From Agrobacterium tumefaciens (lineage in GTDB: Bacteria; Pseudomonadota; Alphaproteobacteria; Rhizobiales; Rhizobiaceae): a stretch of DNA of 64,000 nucleotides. Positions 37,322 to 46,604 of this stretch are shown here, piece after piece. Both the position numbers and the translations under genes were made by a program. The DNA is taken from positions 84,794-148,793 of the forward strand of contig JAGIAH010000012.1 of assembly GCA_017744915.1 (NCBI GenBank), written 5' to 3'. The notes beneath the pieces were generated by a model. The model was not told the DNA's origin. It worked only from the letters and a program-made list of their open reading frames with translations, and searched no databases. Position 1 is the first letter of the stretch. Every line of letters begins with the position of its first letter.

Positions 37322-38215
37322 TCAGGCGGCGCTGCGGCGCAGACGCTCCAGCCCGAGGTTTTCCAGCACGGCGTCGACCAGCGGAGCGCGGTTCATGGTG
37401 TAGAGGTGGAACTCGTTGATACCGCGCCGCTGAAGATCGGCGATCTGCTCGGCGGCAACCTCCGCCGCCACGCGGGCGCGGCCTTCCAGATCCTCGTCAT
37501 AGCCTTCGAAACGCTCATCCAGGAAACCGGGAATGCTGGTGCCGCAACGGCCGGCGAAACGCTTCAACTGGGTGAGATTCTGGATCGGCATGATGCCTGG
37601 AACCACCGGAATGGTGATACCCGCCGCCGTCACGCGCTCCATGTAGCGCTCGAATACGTCATTATCGAAAAAGAACTGCGTCAGCGCCCGGGTCGCACCA
37701 TTGTCCGCCTTGCGCTTCAGCATATCGATATCGATCGCTTCGCTGGCGCTTTCCGGATGCTTTTCCGGATAGGCCGAAACGGAAATCTCGAAATCGCTGA
37801 TCTCCCGCAGCCCCCGCACCAAAGCGGCGGCATTTTCGTAACCTTCCGGATGCGGCTTATAGGCCGTGCCGATGCCCGTCGAGGGATCGCCACGCAGCGC
37901 CACGAAATGGCGAACGCCGGCGTTACGGAACTCTTCAATGACCTGATGCACATCCTCACGGCTGGCATCAACGCAGGTCAGATGTGCCGCTGTCGGCAGA
38001 TGACTGTCACCGATCATGCGGCGCACGGCATCCAGCGTCGGCGCCTTGGTGGAACCGCCGGCGCCATAGGTGACGGACACGAAATCCGGATCCCACTTCT
38101 TCAGCTCGGCAACCGTTTCCCAGAGCTGGGCTTCCATCTCGGCATTCTTGGGCGGGAAAAATTCGAAAGACAACCGGATATCGCCATCGCGGCGCGCGGT
38201 TTCCGACCTCAACAT
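37322..38215 (-). CDS. metF: Methylenetetrahydrofolate reductase MetF
   Basis: 297-residue FAD enzyme that reduces 5,10-methylene-THF to 5-methyl-THF for methionine synthesis. The SFEFFPPKN start motif (about 16-24), the HLTCVDASREDV segment, FVALRGDP (about 104-111), FFFDNDVFERYM and the VVPGIMPIQN loop are all standard. I chose the ATG at 38215 (GGAGGG upstream). It begins one base after the stop of the ArsR-methyltransferase regulator, so both are one transcript. Confidence 0.96.
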   Translation of the reverse strand: MLRSETARRDGDIRLSFEFFPPKNAEMEAQLWETVAELKKWDPDFVSVTYGAGGSTKAPTLDAVRRMIGDSHLPTAAHLTCVDASREDVHQVIEEFRNAGVRHFVALRGDPSTGIGTAYKPHPEGYENAAALVRGLREISDFEISVSAYPEKHPESASEAIDIDMLKRKADNGATRALTQFFFDNDVFERYMERVTAAGITIPVVPGIMPIQNLTQLKRFAGRCGTSIPGFLDERFEGYDEDLEGRARVAAEVAAEQIADLQRRGINEFHLYTMNRAPLVDAVLENLGLERLRRSAA

Positions 38216-38216
38216 A

Positions 38217-39230
38217 TCATGCCCTCCCGGAGCCAAGTAAAACCACCTCTTGCACCACATCGTCTGCCATCAGCAGCCGCTGGTCACGGGCAACCCATAT
38301 CGTCACGTCCAGAGCTTCGTCGGACGCTTTTTCAGAATGAAGATCAACGGCGCGCTCCAGCGAAAGCCCGGCCTTTTTCAGCCATTCTTCCATCAGCGGA
38401 TGCGAAAAGCCGAGCCGCACATGCGCATGTTCATCGCGCAGATATTCGAAGGAATGCGGCGCAAGATCGATGACGATCAACCGCCCACCCGGCCGCAGCA
38501 TGCGCGCAGCTTCGGAGAGCGCGATTTCCGGCTGGTCGAGAAAATGCAGGACCTGATGGATGACGATCAGATCGAAATCCTGTCCCTCCAGCGGCAGGTT
38601 GAGAATATCGCCATGGCGCACGGATGCATTTCCCACGCCCGCCTTGTCGAGATTGGCGCGTGCAACCGAGAGCATGTCGCGGCTGGCGTCGACACCGATC
38701 GCGCGGCGGTAGATGCCGCTCAGAAGCTGGAGGATGCGGCCGGTGCCGGTGCCGAGATCAAGAAGCGAATCAATCGGCGTTGTGCCTACCAGCTTCAACA
38801 GCGCGCCTTCCACGGCCTCGTCGCTGACATGCAGGCGGCGCAACTCGTCCCAGGCGGAGGCGTTACGGCTGAAATAATCCTGCGCCCGCTCCGCCCGCAC
38901 CCGCTTGACGGTGGCAAGACGTTCGCTGTCACGCTGGAGAACGGCGTCAGAGGGCGATGCGGCGCCAAGCAGTTGCCTGACGACAACGGCAGGCTCGCCA
39001 TCCTGCCGCAGCCGGAAATAGGCCCAGGCGCCTTCCTGATAACGCTCGATCAGCCCCTCTTCCGTCAAAAGCTTCAGGTGACGGGAGATACGCGGCTGCG
39101 ACTGGCCGAGGATTTCGGTAAGATCAGTGACAGTCAGATCGCCGGCTGAAAGAAGCGCCAGCAAACGGAAGCGCGTCGGCTCACCCGCCGCCTTCAGAAG
39201 ATCCACCAATTTATCCAAACCGAACGCCAC
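38217..39230 (-). CDS. ArsR-family regulator fused to a SAM methyltransferase domain (methionine-cycle regulator)
   Basis: 337-residue protein: an ArsR winged helix (about 8-78, with SQPRISRHLKLL as recognition helix) and a class I methyltransferase-like domain (about 115-300; SAM motif LLDLGTGTGR at about 156-165). ArsR regulators with such a domain next to metF resemble SAM/SAH-responsive regulators described for methionine metabolism (SahR/SamR type); I infer it senses SAM or SAH with that domain. GTG start at 39230. A perfect palindrome lies 30 bases upstream, and metF follows after one base, so autoregulation with metF is likely. No metal-binding cysteine cluster is seen. Confidence 0.85.
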   Translation of the reverse strand: MAFGLDKLVDLLKAAGEPTRFRLLALLSAGDLTVTDLTEILGQSQPRISRHLKLLTEEGLIERYQEGAWAYFRLRQDGEPAVVVRQLLGAASPSDAVLQRDSERLATVKRVRAERAQDYFSRNASAWDELRRLHVSDEAVEGALLKLVGTTPIDSLLDLGTGTGRILQLLSGIYRRAIGVDASRDMLSVARANLDKAGVGNASVRHGDILNLPLEGQDFDLIVIHQVLHFLDQPEIALSEAARMLRPGGRLIVIDLAPHSFEYLRDEHAHVRLGFSHPLMEEWLKKAGLSLERAVDLHSEKASDEALDVTIWVARDQRLLMADDVVQEVVLLGSGRA

Positions 39231-39259
39231 TTTGTCGCGCCTCGCAAACTAATCAAGAT

Positions 39260-39275
39260 ATAAAGATATCTTTAT
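39260..39275. promoter_or_regulatory. Perfect 16-base palindrome, probable operator of the ArsR-methyltransferase/metF operon
   Basis: ATAAAGATATCTTTAT is a perfect palindrome 30 bases upstream of the regulator start, in an otherwise GC-rich context. ArsR dimers bind such AT-rich palindromes, so it is the likely autoregulatory site and may also control other methionine genes. Confidence 0.65.
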
Positions 39276-39342
39276 GTCGATGTCGCGTTCGATGCAAGCG
39301 CAAAGTGTCATGCGCTGTCTTCAAGTCGAATTATTGCACGAG

Positions 39343-39370
39343 AAAAGGCCCGCTTTGCGGCGGGCCTTTC
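39343..39370 (-). terminator. Terminator after ettA
   Basis: AAAGGCCCGC (39344-39353) pairs perfectly with GCGGGCCTTT (39360-39369) around a 6-base loop, followed on the minus strand by more T. It lies 20 bases past the ettA stop. Confidence 0.85.
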
Positions 39371-39390
39371 TGAGAAATGCGGGAAAAGGA

Positions 39391-41040
39391 TCAGCGCGTC
39401 AGGCGCTTGTAGCTCACGCGGCCGGGCTTGATGCTTTCCGGGCCGAGGCGGCGGACCTTGTCCTTTTCGTAGTCTTCGAAGTTGCCTTCGAACCATTCCA
39501 CATGGCTGTCACCCTCGAAAGCGAGGATGTGGGTGGCCAGACGGTCGAGGAACATGCGGTCGTGGCTGATGATAACGGCGCAGCCGGCGAAGGCTTCCAA
39601 CGCTTCTTCAAGTGCTGCCAGCGTTTCCGTATCGAGGTCGTTGGTCGGTTCGTCGAGCAGCAGGACGTTGCCGCCGGCCTTCAGCATCTTGGCGAGGTGA
39701 ACGCGGTTGCGCTGACCACCCGAAAGATTGCCGACCTTCTGCTGCTGGTCGCCACCCTTGAAGTTGAAGGCGCCGCAATAGGCGCGCGAGTTCACCTCGA
39801 ACTTGCCGAGCTTGATGATGTCGTTACCGCCGGAGATTTCCTCCCACACGGTCTTGTCCCCCGCCAGCGCGTCGCGGCTCTGGTCGACATAACCGAGCTG
39901 AACCGTCTCACCGACAGTTACCGAACCGTTGTCCGGCTGCTCCTGACCGGTGATCATCTTGAACAGCGTGGTCTTGCCGGCGCCGTTCGGGCCGATGACA
40001 CCGACGATGCCGCCGGGCGGCAGCTTGAAGGACAGGTTTTCGATCAGCACGCGGTCGCCGTAGGACTTGGTGAGGTTCTCGGCCTCGATGACGACGCGGC
40101 CAAGACGCTCGGCAACCGGAATGACGATCTGCGCGTCGCCGGGACGGCGGTTTTCCGCCGCTTCCACCAGCTCGTCATAGGCCTTGATACGGGCCTTGGA
40201 CTTGGTCTGGCGTGCCTTGGGGCTGGAAGCGATCCACTCGCTTTCGCGGCTGATGGCCTTCTGGCGGGAAGCATCTTCGCGGGCTTCCTGCTGCATGCGC
40301 TTGGCTTTCGCCTGCAGGTAAGCGGAGTAGTTGCCTTCGTAAGGGATGCCGCGACCGCGGTCGAGCTCAAGAATCCAGCCCGTGACGTTGTCGAGGAAGT
40401 AGCGGTCGTGGGTGATCATCATCACGGCGCCGGGATAGTCGCGCAGGTGCTTTTCGAGCCAGGCGATCGTTTCAGCGTCAAGGTGGTTGGTCGGTTCGTC
40501 GAGCAGCAGCAGGTCCGGCTGCGACAGCAGCAGGCGGCACAGCGCAACGCGGCGGCGCTCACCACCCGAAAGGCCTGTCACGGCCGAGTCGCCGGGCGGG
40601 CAACGCAGCGCGTCCATGGCCATTTCAACCTGATTTTCCAGATCCCACAGATTCTGGCTGTCGATCATGTCCTGGAGTTTCGCGCCCTCTTCCGCCGTTT
40701 CGTCGGAATAGTTCATCATCAACTCGTTGTAACGGTCAACGATCGCCGTCTTGCTCGCCACGCCTTCCATGACGTTTTCCATCACGGTCTTGTTTTCGTC
40801 GAGCTTCGGCTCCTGCTCGAGGTAACCGAGCGTCGCACCCTCAGCAAGCCAGGCCTCACCGGTATATTCCTTGTCGAGGCCGGCCATGATTTTCAAAACG
40901 GTCGACTTACCGGCGCCGTTCGGGCCGAGGATACCGATCTTGGCGTCGGGGTAGAAGGAGAGATGCACATTCTCCAGAACCTTCTTCGCGCCATAGGCCT
41001 TGTTCAGCCCGGCCATGTGATAGATGAATTGACGTGCCAT
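39391..41040 (-). CDS. ettA: Energy-dependent translational throttle ABC-F protein EttA
   Basis: 549-residue soluble ABC-F ATPase that binds the ribosomal E site and links translation to energy state. Two ABC cassettes: Walker [10 protein letters not shown] at 39-47 and GPNGAGKTT near 352, signatures LSGGERRR and LSGGQRNR, each with DEPTN. The linker between them (about 245-320, [22 protein letters not shown]) is typical of EttA. The start MARQFIYHM gives the family N-terminus. Single gene with its own terminator. Confidence 0.94.
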   Translation of the reverse strand: MARQFIYHMAGLNKAYGAKKVLENVHLSFYPDAKIGILGPNGAGKSTVLKIMAGLDKEYTGEAWLAEGATLGYLEQEPKLDENKTVMENVMEGVASKTAIVDRYNELMMNYSDETAEEGAKLQDMIDSQNLWDLENQVEMAMDALRCPPGDSAVTGLSGGERRRVALCRLLLSQPDLLLLDEPTNHLDAETIAWLEKHLRDYPGAVMMITHDRYFLDNVTGWILELDRGRGIPYEGNYSAYLQAKAKRMQQEAREDASRQKAISRESEWIASSPKARQTKSKARIKAYDELVEAAENRRPGDAQIVIPVAERLGRVVIEAENLTKSYGDRVLIENLSFKLPPGGIVGVIGPNGAGKTTLFKMITGQEQPDNGSVTVGETVQLGYVDQSRDALAGDKTVWEEISGGNDIIKLGKFEVNSRAYCGAFNFKGGDQQQKVGNLSGGQRNRVHLAKMLKAGGNVLLLDEPTNDLDTETLAALEEALEAFAGCAVIISHDRMFLDRLATHILAFEGDSHVEWFEGNFEDYEKDKVRRLGPESIKPGRVSYKRLTR

Positions 41041-41187
41041 TGTAGCGAATGCTCCACATCGGATTTTTAAGAGTACGTATCGGGAAATTTGCCGCTATGT
41101 AGGGTAAATAGGACCTTGGGGCAACCTCTGGCACGATTATGACCCCATGATTATGACAAGGCGCATGGTGACACGGTGGGTGCGACG

Positions 41188-42138
41188 ATGAATGACACGA
41201 CGGACGACCTGGCCTTCAGCCGGATCGAGAGGCTCGAGGCCCCCTCCGGCGCATCGCTGGCCTATCGCCATCTACCCTCCGCCCTTTCGCCGGCGCGCGG
41301 CGTGCTGATGATCTGCCACGGCCTTGTGGAGCATGCCGGCCGTTACCGCCGTTTTGCCGATGTCATGGCGAAACAGGGTTTCGAGGTCTATGCCCATGAC
41401 CACCGTGGCCATGGCCGCACGAAGGCGGCGGACGCGCCCCTCGGCCGCTTCTCGTGGAAGGACGGCGCGGAAAAAGTCGTCGCCGATGTCATGGCAATGC
41501 GCGTGATGGTCGGTGAAAGACATCCCGGCCTGCCAACCATCCTCTTCGGCCATTCCATGGGTGGCCTCGTGGCGCTCAACGCTGCCGTCAGCCATCCGGA
41601 AGCCTTCGATGGCCTGTCCATCTGGAATTCCAATCTCAATCCCGGCTTCATGGGTCGCATCGCGCAGGTCGTGCTGCGGCTTGAAAAGATGCTGAAGGGC
41701 TCGGACGTGCCGAGCACCATCCTGCCAAAAGCGACCTTCCGTGCCTGGAACGCAAAAATGCCGGAAAAGCGCACCCATGCCGACTGGCTGAGCCACGACA
41801 AGGCGGCGGTGGACGCCTATGTGGAAGACCCGCTCTGCCAGTTCGAGGCCAGCGTTTCGCTCTGGCAGGATGTCTTCGAACTCTCCTATCGCGCACCAAA
41901 ACTCATCGAACGCCTGCCGAAGACCCTGCCGCTTCTCCTCGTCAGCGGCGATCAGGATGCCGCCACCAATGATGGCAGGGAGATCGTCTGGCTCGCCGAA
42001 CGTTTCCGCGAAGCAGGTTTCAGCCATGTCGAGCACACGATCTACCGCGGCATGCGGCACGAAACGCTGAACGAAATCGGCTGGCAGGCCGTGGCGGCGG
42101 ATTTCGCCGCCTGGGGTGGTCGGGTCGTCAAAAACTGA
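41188..42138 (+). CDS. Alpha/beta hydrolase, lysophospholipase/monoacylglycerol-lipase-like
   Basis: 316-residue cytoplasmic hydrolase of the Hydrolase_4 family. The oxyanion segment ICHGLVEHAGRY (about 42-53), HDHRGHGRT (about 70-78), nucleophile Ser123 in GHSMGG, an acidic residue near SGDQDAA and the final His in GMRHETLNE match monoacylglycerol lipases and PldB-like lysophospholipases. I chose ATG 41188 with GGTGGG upstream; GTG 41176 is possible. No signal peptide. Substrate not known. Confidence 0.85.
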   Translation: MNDTTDDLAFSRIERLEAPSGASLAYRHLPSALSPARGVLMICHGLVEHAGRYRRFADVMAKQGFEVYAHDHRGHGRTKAADAPLGRFSWKDGAEKVVADVMAMRVMVGERHPGLPTILFGHSMGGLVALNAAVSHPEAFDGLSIWNSNLNPGFMGRIAQVVLRLEKMLKGSDVPSTILPKATFRAWNAKMPEKRTHADWLSHDKAAVDAYVEDPLCQFEASVSLWQDVFELSYRAPKLIERLPKTLPLLLVSGDQDAATNDGREIVWLAERFREAGFSHVEHTIYRGMRHETLNEIGWQAVAADFAAWGGRVVKN

Positions 42139-42239
42139 AGGCGTCTTTGCCGAAACGGAATAAGTCCATGAGATAAAATCACATGCGGTGCGGCAAGCGG
42201 CGGTCTATAAACCGGCAAGCACAAAATCCCGGGGGACAG

Positions 42240-43442
42240 ATGACCGACATGCCGAATAGGAAACCGCCGCTCTCCGGCATTCGCGTCATCGAGCTTGCGC
42301 GTGTTCTGGCCGGTCCCTGGGCGGGGCAGATGCTGGCTGATATGGGCGCGGACGTCATCAAGGTGGAAAACCCTGAAGGCGGTGACGACACCCGCACCTG
42401 GGGGCCGCCCTTCGTCGAAGGCGCGGATGGAGAAAACCTTTCCGCCGCCTATTACCACGCCACCAATCGTGGCAAACGTTCCATCATTGCCGATCTGAAG
42501 ACGCGCGAGGGCTGCGAGCTGGTGCGCCGGCTGGTGCGTACCGCCGATGTCGTCATCGAAAACTTCAAGCGCGGCGGGCTTGCCAAATATGGTCTCGATT
42601 ATGAGAGCCTGAGGGCGCTCAATCCGAAGCTGATCTATTGTTCCATCACCGGGTTCGGCCAGACCGGGCCTTATGCCGATTTCGCCGGTTATGATTATAT
42701 CGTGCAGGGCATGTCCGGTTTCATGTCAATCACGGGCGAGCCGGATGGCCAGCCGATGAAGGCCGGCGTTGCGGTTGCCGATATCTTCACCGGCATCTAC
42801 TCCGTCAGCGCCATTCAGGCCGCGCTGATCCATGCCATCCGCACCGGAGAGGGCCAGCATATCGACATGGCTCTTCTCGATGTGCAATCGGCCGTGCTCG
42901 CCAACCAGAACATGAATTACCTGATCTCCGGCAAGCCACCCGTCCGACTGGGCAACGCGCACCCCAATATTTCGCCCTATGAGGTGGTGCCAACGGCCGA
43001 TGGTTTCCTCATCCTCGCGGTCGGCAATGACGGCCAGTTCCGCCGCCTCTGCAACATTCTTGGCATTGGCACTATCGCCGATGACGAACGTTACGCGACG
43101 AACAAGGCGCGTGTGGCGCATAAGATGGAAGTCCGGCAGATTGTTTCCACCGAGACGCTGAAATGGAACAAGCGCGATCTCCTGACCGTCTGTGAACAGA
43201 ACGCCGTGCCGGCCGGGCCGATCAACTCCATCGAGGAAATGTTCGCCGACCCGCAGGTTCAGGCACGCGGCCTGCGCGTCGATCTCGAGGCGGAAGACGG
43301 CACCGTCATCCCCGGTGTTCGCACACCCATTATCATGTCACAGACGCCGCTGCGTTATGAACGCCCGAGCCCGAAGCTCGGCGAACACCAGGCGCAGGTG
43401 CTGGCTGAACTGGAAAACATCGAAAGGACCACGACGCCATGA
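42240..43442 (+). CDS. Class III CoA-transferase (CaiB/BaiF family)
   Basis: 400-residue CoA-transferase that swaps CoA between acids by covalent enzyme-acyl intermediates. LSGIRVIELARVLAGPWAGQ (about 11-30), ADVIKVENPEGGDDTR (about 37-52) and the GPYADFAGYD segment with the presumed nucleophilic Asp152 are family hallmarks. GGGGGA precedes the ATG at 42240. It overlaps the TPP-enzyme gene by 4 bases, which recalls the formyl-CoA transferase/oxalyl-CoA decarboxylase pair, but its true acids are unknown. Confidence 0.85.
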   Translation: MTDMPNRKPPLSGIRVIELARVLAGPWAGQMLADMGADVIKVENPEGGDDTRTWGPPFVEGADGENLSAAYYHATNRGKRSIIADLKTREGCELVRRLVRTADVVIENFKRGGLAKYGLDYESLRALNPKLIYCSITGFGQTGPYADFAGYDYIVQGMSGFMSITGEPDGQPMKAGVAVADIFTGIYSVSAIQAALIHAIRTGEGQHIDMALLDVQSAVLANQNMNYLISGKPPVRLGNAHPNISPYEVVPTADGFLILAVGNDGQFRRLCNILGIGTIADDERYATNKARVAHKMEVRQIVSTETLKWNKRDLLTVCEQNAVPAGPINSIEEMFADPQVQARGLRVDLEAEDGTVIPGVRTPIIMSQTPLRYERPSPKLGEHQAQVLAELENIERTTTP

Positions 43443-45106
43443 AAGCAGCCGGAAAGAAAAGAACAGGCGGGCAATTGATCGTCGAAGCGCTGAAGGCCAA
43501 TGGCGTCTCCCGCGTTTCCTGCGTTCCCGGCGAAAGCTATCTGGCCGTTTTGGATGCGCTATATGAAAGCGGCATCGAAACGGTCGTCTGCCGCCAGGAA
43601 GGCGGCGCGGCGATGATGGCCGACACATGGGGCCGCCTGACCGGCGAACCCGGCATCTGCATGGTCACCCGTGGTCCGGGCGCAACAAATGCCTCGGCCG
43701 GCCTGCACATCGCACGACAGGATTCCATTCCGATGATCCTGTTCATAGGCCAGGTGCAGCGCGAAGCCCGCGAGCGCGAGGCCTTTCAGGAAGTGGAATA
43801 TCGCCGCGCCTTCACCGAATTCGCCAAATGGGTGGGCGAGATCGACGATGCGCGCCGCATCCCCGAATTCGTCACCCGCGCCTTTGCCGTAGCCACCTCC
43901 GGCCGCCCCGGCCCGGTGGTTCTGACGCTGCCCGAGGACATGCTGGTGGAAGAGGTCGAAGCGCCCGAGGCAAAGCCCTATATGCCGGTTCAAGCGCATC
44001 CCGGTCCGTCTCAGATGGCCGCCTTCGCGAAAATGCTGGGCGACGCGAAACGGCCGGTCTTCATTCTCGGCGGCACGCGCTGGTCCGAGGAGAGCGTCGC
44101 GGACTTCCAGGCTTTCGCGGAAAAGAACAAGCTGCCGGTCGGCTGCTCCTTCCGCCGCCAGATGTTGTTCGATCATCTGAGCCCCTCCTATGCGGGCGAT
44201 GTCGGCATCGGCATCAACCCGGCGCTGGCGAAAGAGATCAAGGGATCCGATCTCGTGGTTCTGCTCGGCGGCCGCCTTTCCGAAATGCCGTCTTCCGGTT
44301 ATACGCTGCTCGACATCCCCTACCCGTCGCAGAAACTCGTCCATATTTATCCGGAAGCCGAAGAACTCGGCCGCGTCTATCGCCCCGATCTGGCGATCTG
44401 TGCTGCGCCGGATGATTTCGTCGCCGCCCTCTCCTCGCTCACGCTTTCCGGCAACGCCGCATGGGCCGAGCGCACCGCCGCCATGCACGCGACTTATCTC
44501 AGCTGGTCGACGCCGCCGCAGAGCGGCCCCGGCGCGGTACAGATGGGCCCGATCATGGACTGGATCGAGGCCAATGTGCCGGAGGACACGATCTTCACCA
44601 ATGGCGCCGGCAATTATGCCACCTGGCTGCACCGCTTCCACCGCTTCCGCCGCTACAATACCCAATCGGCCCCGACATCCGGTTCGATGGGTTATGGCCT
44701 GCCTGCGGCGGTTGCCGCCAAGCACCTTTTCCCGGAGCGCGAAGTGATCTGCTTTGCCGGTGACGGCTGCTTCATGATGCACGGGCAGGAATTCATTACC
44801 GCCGTGCGTTACGGCCTGCCGATCATCACCGTACTGGTCAACAATGGCACCTATGGCACGATCCGCATGCATCAGGAGCGGGAATATCCCGGCCGTGTCA
44901 GCGGCACCGATCTCGTCAATCCGGATTTCAACGCCTTTGCCAAGGCCTATGGCGGCCACGGCGAAACGGTGGAGAAAACCGAAGACTTCGCCGCTGCCTT
45001 CGAGCGGGCGCGGGCAAGCGGCAAGCCGGCCATCATCGAGGTGAAGCTGGATGCGGAAGCGATCACGCCAACGCGAACGCTGACACAGATCAGAACCCGG
45101 GCCTGA
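43439..45106 (+). CDS. Thiamine-diphosphate-dependent enzyme, acetolactate-synthase-like
   Basis: 555-residue TPP enzyme with three domains: N-terminal PYR domain with the conserved Glu54 in CRQEGGAAMMAD, a central domain, and the PP domain with the cofactor motif GDGCFMM ending in NN about 30 residues later. The MVTRGPGATNA segment is typical of acetolactate synthases and relatives. It does not look like the anabolic IlvB, since no small subunit or ilv gene is near. Coupling to a CoA-transferase suggests decarboxylation or ligation of a 2-oxo acid or acyl-CoA. Confidence 0.82.
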   Translation: MKAAGKKRTGGQLIVEALKANGVSRVSCVPGESYLAVLDALYESGIETVVCRQEGGAAMMADTWGRLTGEPGICMVTRGPGATNASAGLHIARQDSIPMILFIGQVQREAREREAFQEVEYRRAFTEFAKWVGEIDDARRIPEFVTRAFAVATSGRPGPVVLTLPEDMLVEEVEAPEAKPYMPVQAHPGPSQMAAFAKMLGDAKRPVFILGGTRWSEESVADFQAFAEKNKLPVGCSFRRQMLFDHLSPSYAGDVGIGINPALAKEIKGSDLVVLLGGRLSEMPSSGYTLLDIPYPSQKLVHIYPEAEELGRVYRPDLAICAAPDDFVAALSSLTLSGNAAWAERTAAMHATYLSWSTPPQSGPGAVQMGPIMDWIEANVPEDTIFTNGAGNYATWLHRFHRFRRYNTQSAPTSGSMGYGLPAAVAAKHLFPEREVICFAGDGCFMMHGQEFITAVRYGLPIITVLVNNGTYGTIRMHQEREYPGRVSGTDLVNPDFNAFAKAYGGHGETVEKTEDFAAAFERARASGKPAIIEVKLDAEAITPTRTLTQIRTRA

Positions 45107-45186
45107 TATTGCCCGCCGATATTGGTGATGGACATGGCTCCGGCATGATGTAAATCCTGACTGAAACTTACAGCTTAGGATAAGAC

Positions 45187-45951
45187 ATGCCGGACGTTGC
45201 CCCTCCCGTCATCACCCCACGCGGCGCAAAGATCGAGCCCTCAGCCGGCGCGCCTTTCGAGGCGGTGCGCGTGGCCCGCGATGTGCTGCACACATCCCGC
45301 ACGGTAGCGCTCGCCACGCTCGATCCGGTCAGCGGTTATCCCTATACGACAGCAACCAATATCGGCATCGAGCCGGATGGCACGCCATTCTTCTTCGCGG
45401 CCGGACTGACGCTGCATGCCCGCAACATGGAAGCCGACCCGCGCATCTCGCTGACGCTCGCCCCCTTCGGCAAGGGCGATGCGCTGACATTGCCGCGGCT
45501 GACACTGGTGGGCAGGGCGGAACAGATCGGCGCGGATGAGACGCCACGCGCCATCGGGCGCTACATTGCCCGTTACCCCAAGGCCAAACTTTACCTCTCC
45601 CTTCCCGACACCAGGCTTTACCGTCTACGGATGGAAGGCGTGCAGATCAATGGCGGCCCGGCCCGCAATGCCAGCAACATCACCCCCACCGATCTGCGCA
45701 CCGATCTTTCCGGCGCGGAGGAGCTGATGGCGGTTGCGGAAACCGAAGCAACCCGCCTCAACGCCATCAAGGGCGAAGCATCGCGGTTAGCAGTTTTCGC
45801 CAGCGCAAAGGCCGGCCGCTGGACGATCACTTCCATCGACCCTGATGGCATCGATCTCGCTTCGGCAAATGATCTGGCGCGGCTATGGTTTGCGGAGCGG
45901 GTGGAGACGTTGAAACAGTTTGAGAAGGCGCTTGCTCAAATTTCGAAATGA
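45187..45951 (+). CDS. HugZ-like FMN-binding split-barrel protein
   Basis: 254-residue cytoplasmic protein. The N-terminal half (about 20-160) is a pyridoxamine-5'-phosphate-oxidase-type FMN-binding barrel (SRTVALATLDPVSGYPYTT, then HARNMEADPRISLTL), and the C-terminal 90 residues (about 165-250) are the DUF2470-like domain seen in heme utilisation proteins of the HugZ/HutZ group. A role in heme degradation or binding is a family-based guess. It lies 80 bases after the TPP-enzyme gene. Confidence 0.75.
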   Translation: MPDVAPPVITPRGAKIEPSAGAPFEAVRVARDVLHTSRTVALATLDPVSGYPYTTATNIGIEPDGTPFFFAAGLTLHARNMEADPRISLTLAPFGKGDALTLPRLTLVGRAEQIGADETPRAIGRYIARYPKAKLYLSLPDTRLYRLRMEGVQINGGPARNASNITPTDLRTDLSGAEELMAVAETEATRLNAIKGEASRLAVFASAKAGRWTITSIDPDGIDLASANDLARLWFAERVETLKQFEKALAQISK

Positions 45952-46038
45952 AGTTGGCAAGCAATTTGGGCAAGGCAATCCGGCATACTGAACTCTCTTG
46001 CATCGCCCTTATTGTCCATCTTTACCCTAGCTCTCCTC

Positions 46039-46114
46039 CGTCATCCTCGCCCTTGAGGCGAGGATCCATCGCCGGGCCGTGTCGTGGATCCTCGGGTCAA
46101 GTCCTAGGACGACG
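46039..46114. repeat. 76-base palindromic intergenic repeat, copy B
   Basis: Same length and layout as 32270-32345: CGTCATCCTCG at one end, GGATCCTCGGGTCAAG near the other, and a final GGACGACG where copy A has GGATGACG. Several changes break the outer pairing, so this copy appears older or degraded. It lies between the HugZ-like gene and a terminator. Confidence 0.65.
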
Positions 46115-46160
46115 TCGGGTGAGACGAAAGCTCGAGTTTACCAGCAGAATTTCCCATCAA

Positions 46161-46197
46161 AAAAAGGCCGGGGCGCACTCCGCGACCCGGCCTTTTT
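46161..46197. terminator. Bidirectional terminator between HugZ-like gene and RidA-like gene
   Basis: AAAAAGGCCGGG (46161-46172) pairs perfectly with CCCGGCCTTTTT (46186-46197) around a 13-base loop, serving two convergent genes. Confidence 0.88.
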
Positions 46198-46215
46198 CAT
46201 AAATCAGTCCATTGC

Positions 46216-46557
46216 TCAGAGAGCAGCGGTCACGATGAACTCAACCTTGTAGTCCGGCGTAGCAAGCGCTGCTTCGCTGGTGGCGCGGGCCGGCGGGTTT
46301 GCCGGGTCGATCCAGCCTTCCCAGACCGCGTTCATTTCGCCGAAGGTGGACATGTCGGAGAGGTAGATGATGGTCTGCAGGATTTTCGACTTGTCGGAAC
46401 CGGCAGCGGCCAGCAGGCGGTCGACTTCAGCGAGAGCCGACTTGCTCTGCTCCGTAACACTCTTGCCTTCGCCAACCTGGCCGGCCAGATAAACGGTGTT
46501 GCCGTGAACGACGGCGCCGCTCATGCGCTTGCCGGGCTCGATACGCTTGATGGTCAT
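46216..46557 (-). CDS. RidA-family enamine/imine deaminase
   Basis: 113-residue RidA-superfamily protein; such trimers hydrolyse reactive enamines and imines such as 2-aminoacrylate. RMSGAVVHGNTVYLAGQVGEG (about 11-31), VDRLLAAAGSDKSKILQT and the C-terminal PPARATSEAALATPDYKVE are family features; Arg90 in PARATSE fits the carboxylate-binding arginine. It belongs to the RutC-like branch rather than canonical RidA. AGGAG precedes the ATG at 46557. Upstream, after 47 bases, lies a DUF442 gene, probably in one transcript. Confidence 0.87.
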   Translation of the reverse strand: MTIKRIEPGKRMSGAVVHGNTVYLAGQVGEGKSVTEQSKSALAEVDRLLAAAGSDKSKILQTIIYLSDMSTFGEMNAVWEGWIDPANPPARATSEAALATPDYKVEFIVTAAL

Positions 46558-46604
46558 GGAAAACTCCTGTTGATTGGCATTAAAAATCGAAGATGCGCGG
46601 AATA

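Noticed and set aside
39274-41070. 598-codon plus-strand frame opposite ettA
   Set aside because: Its repeated segments mirror the two ABC cassettes of ettA on the other strand; no independent signal.
42240-45106. Naming the pair frc and oxc
   Set aside because: The CoA-transferase is only family-level and the TPP enzyme's motifs fit acetolactate-synthase relatives at least as well.
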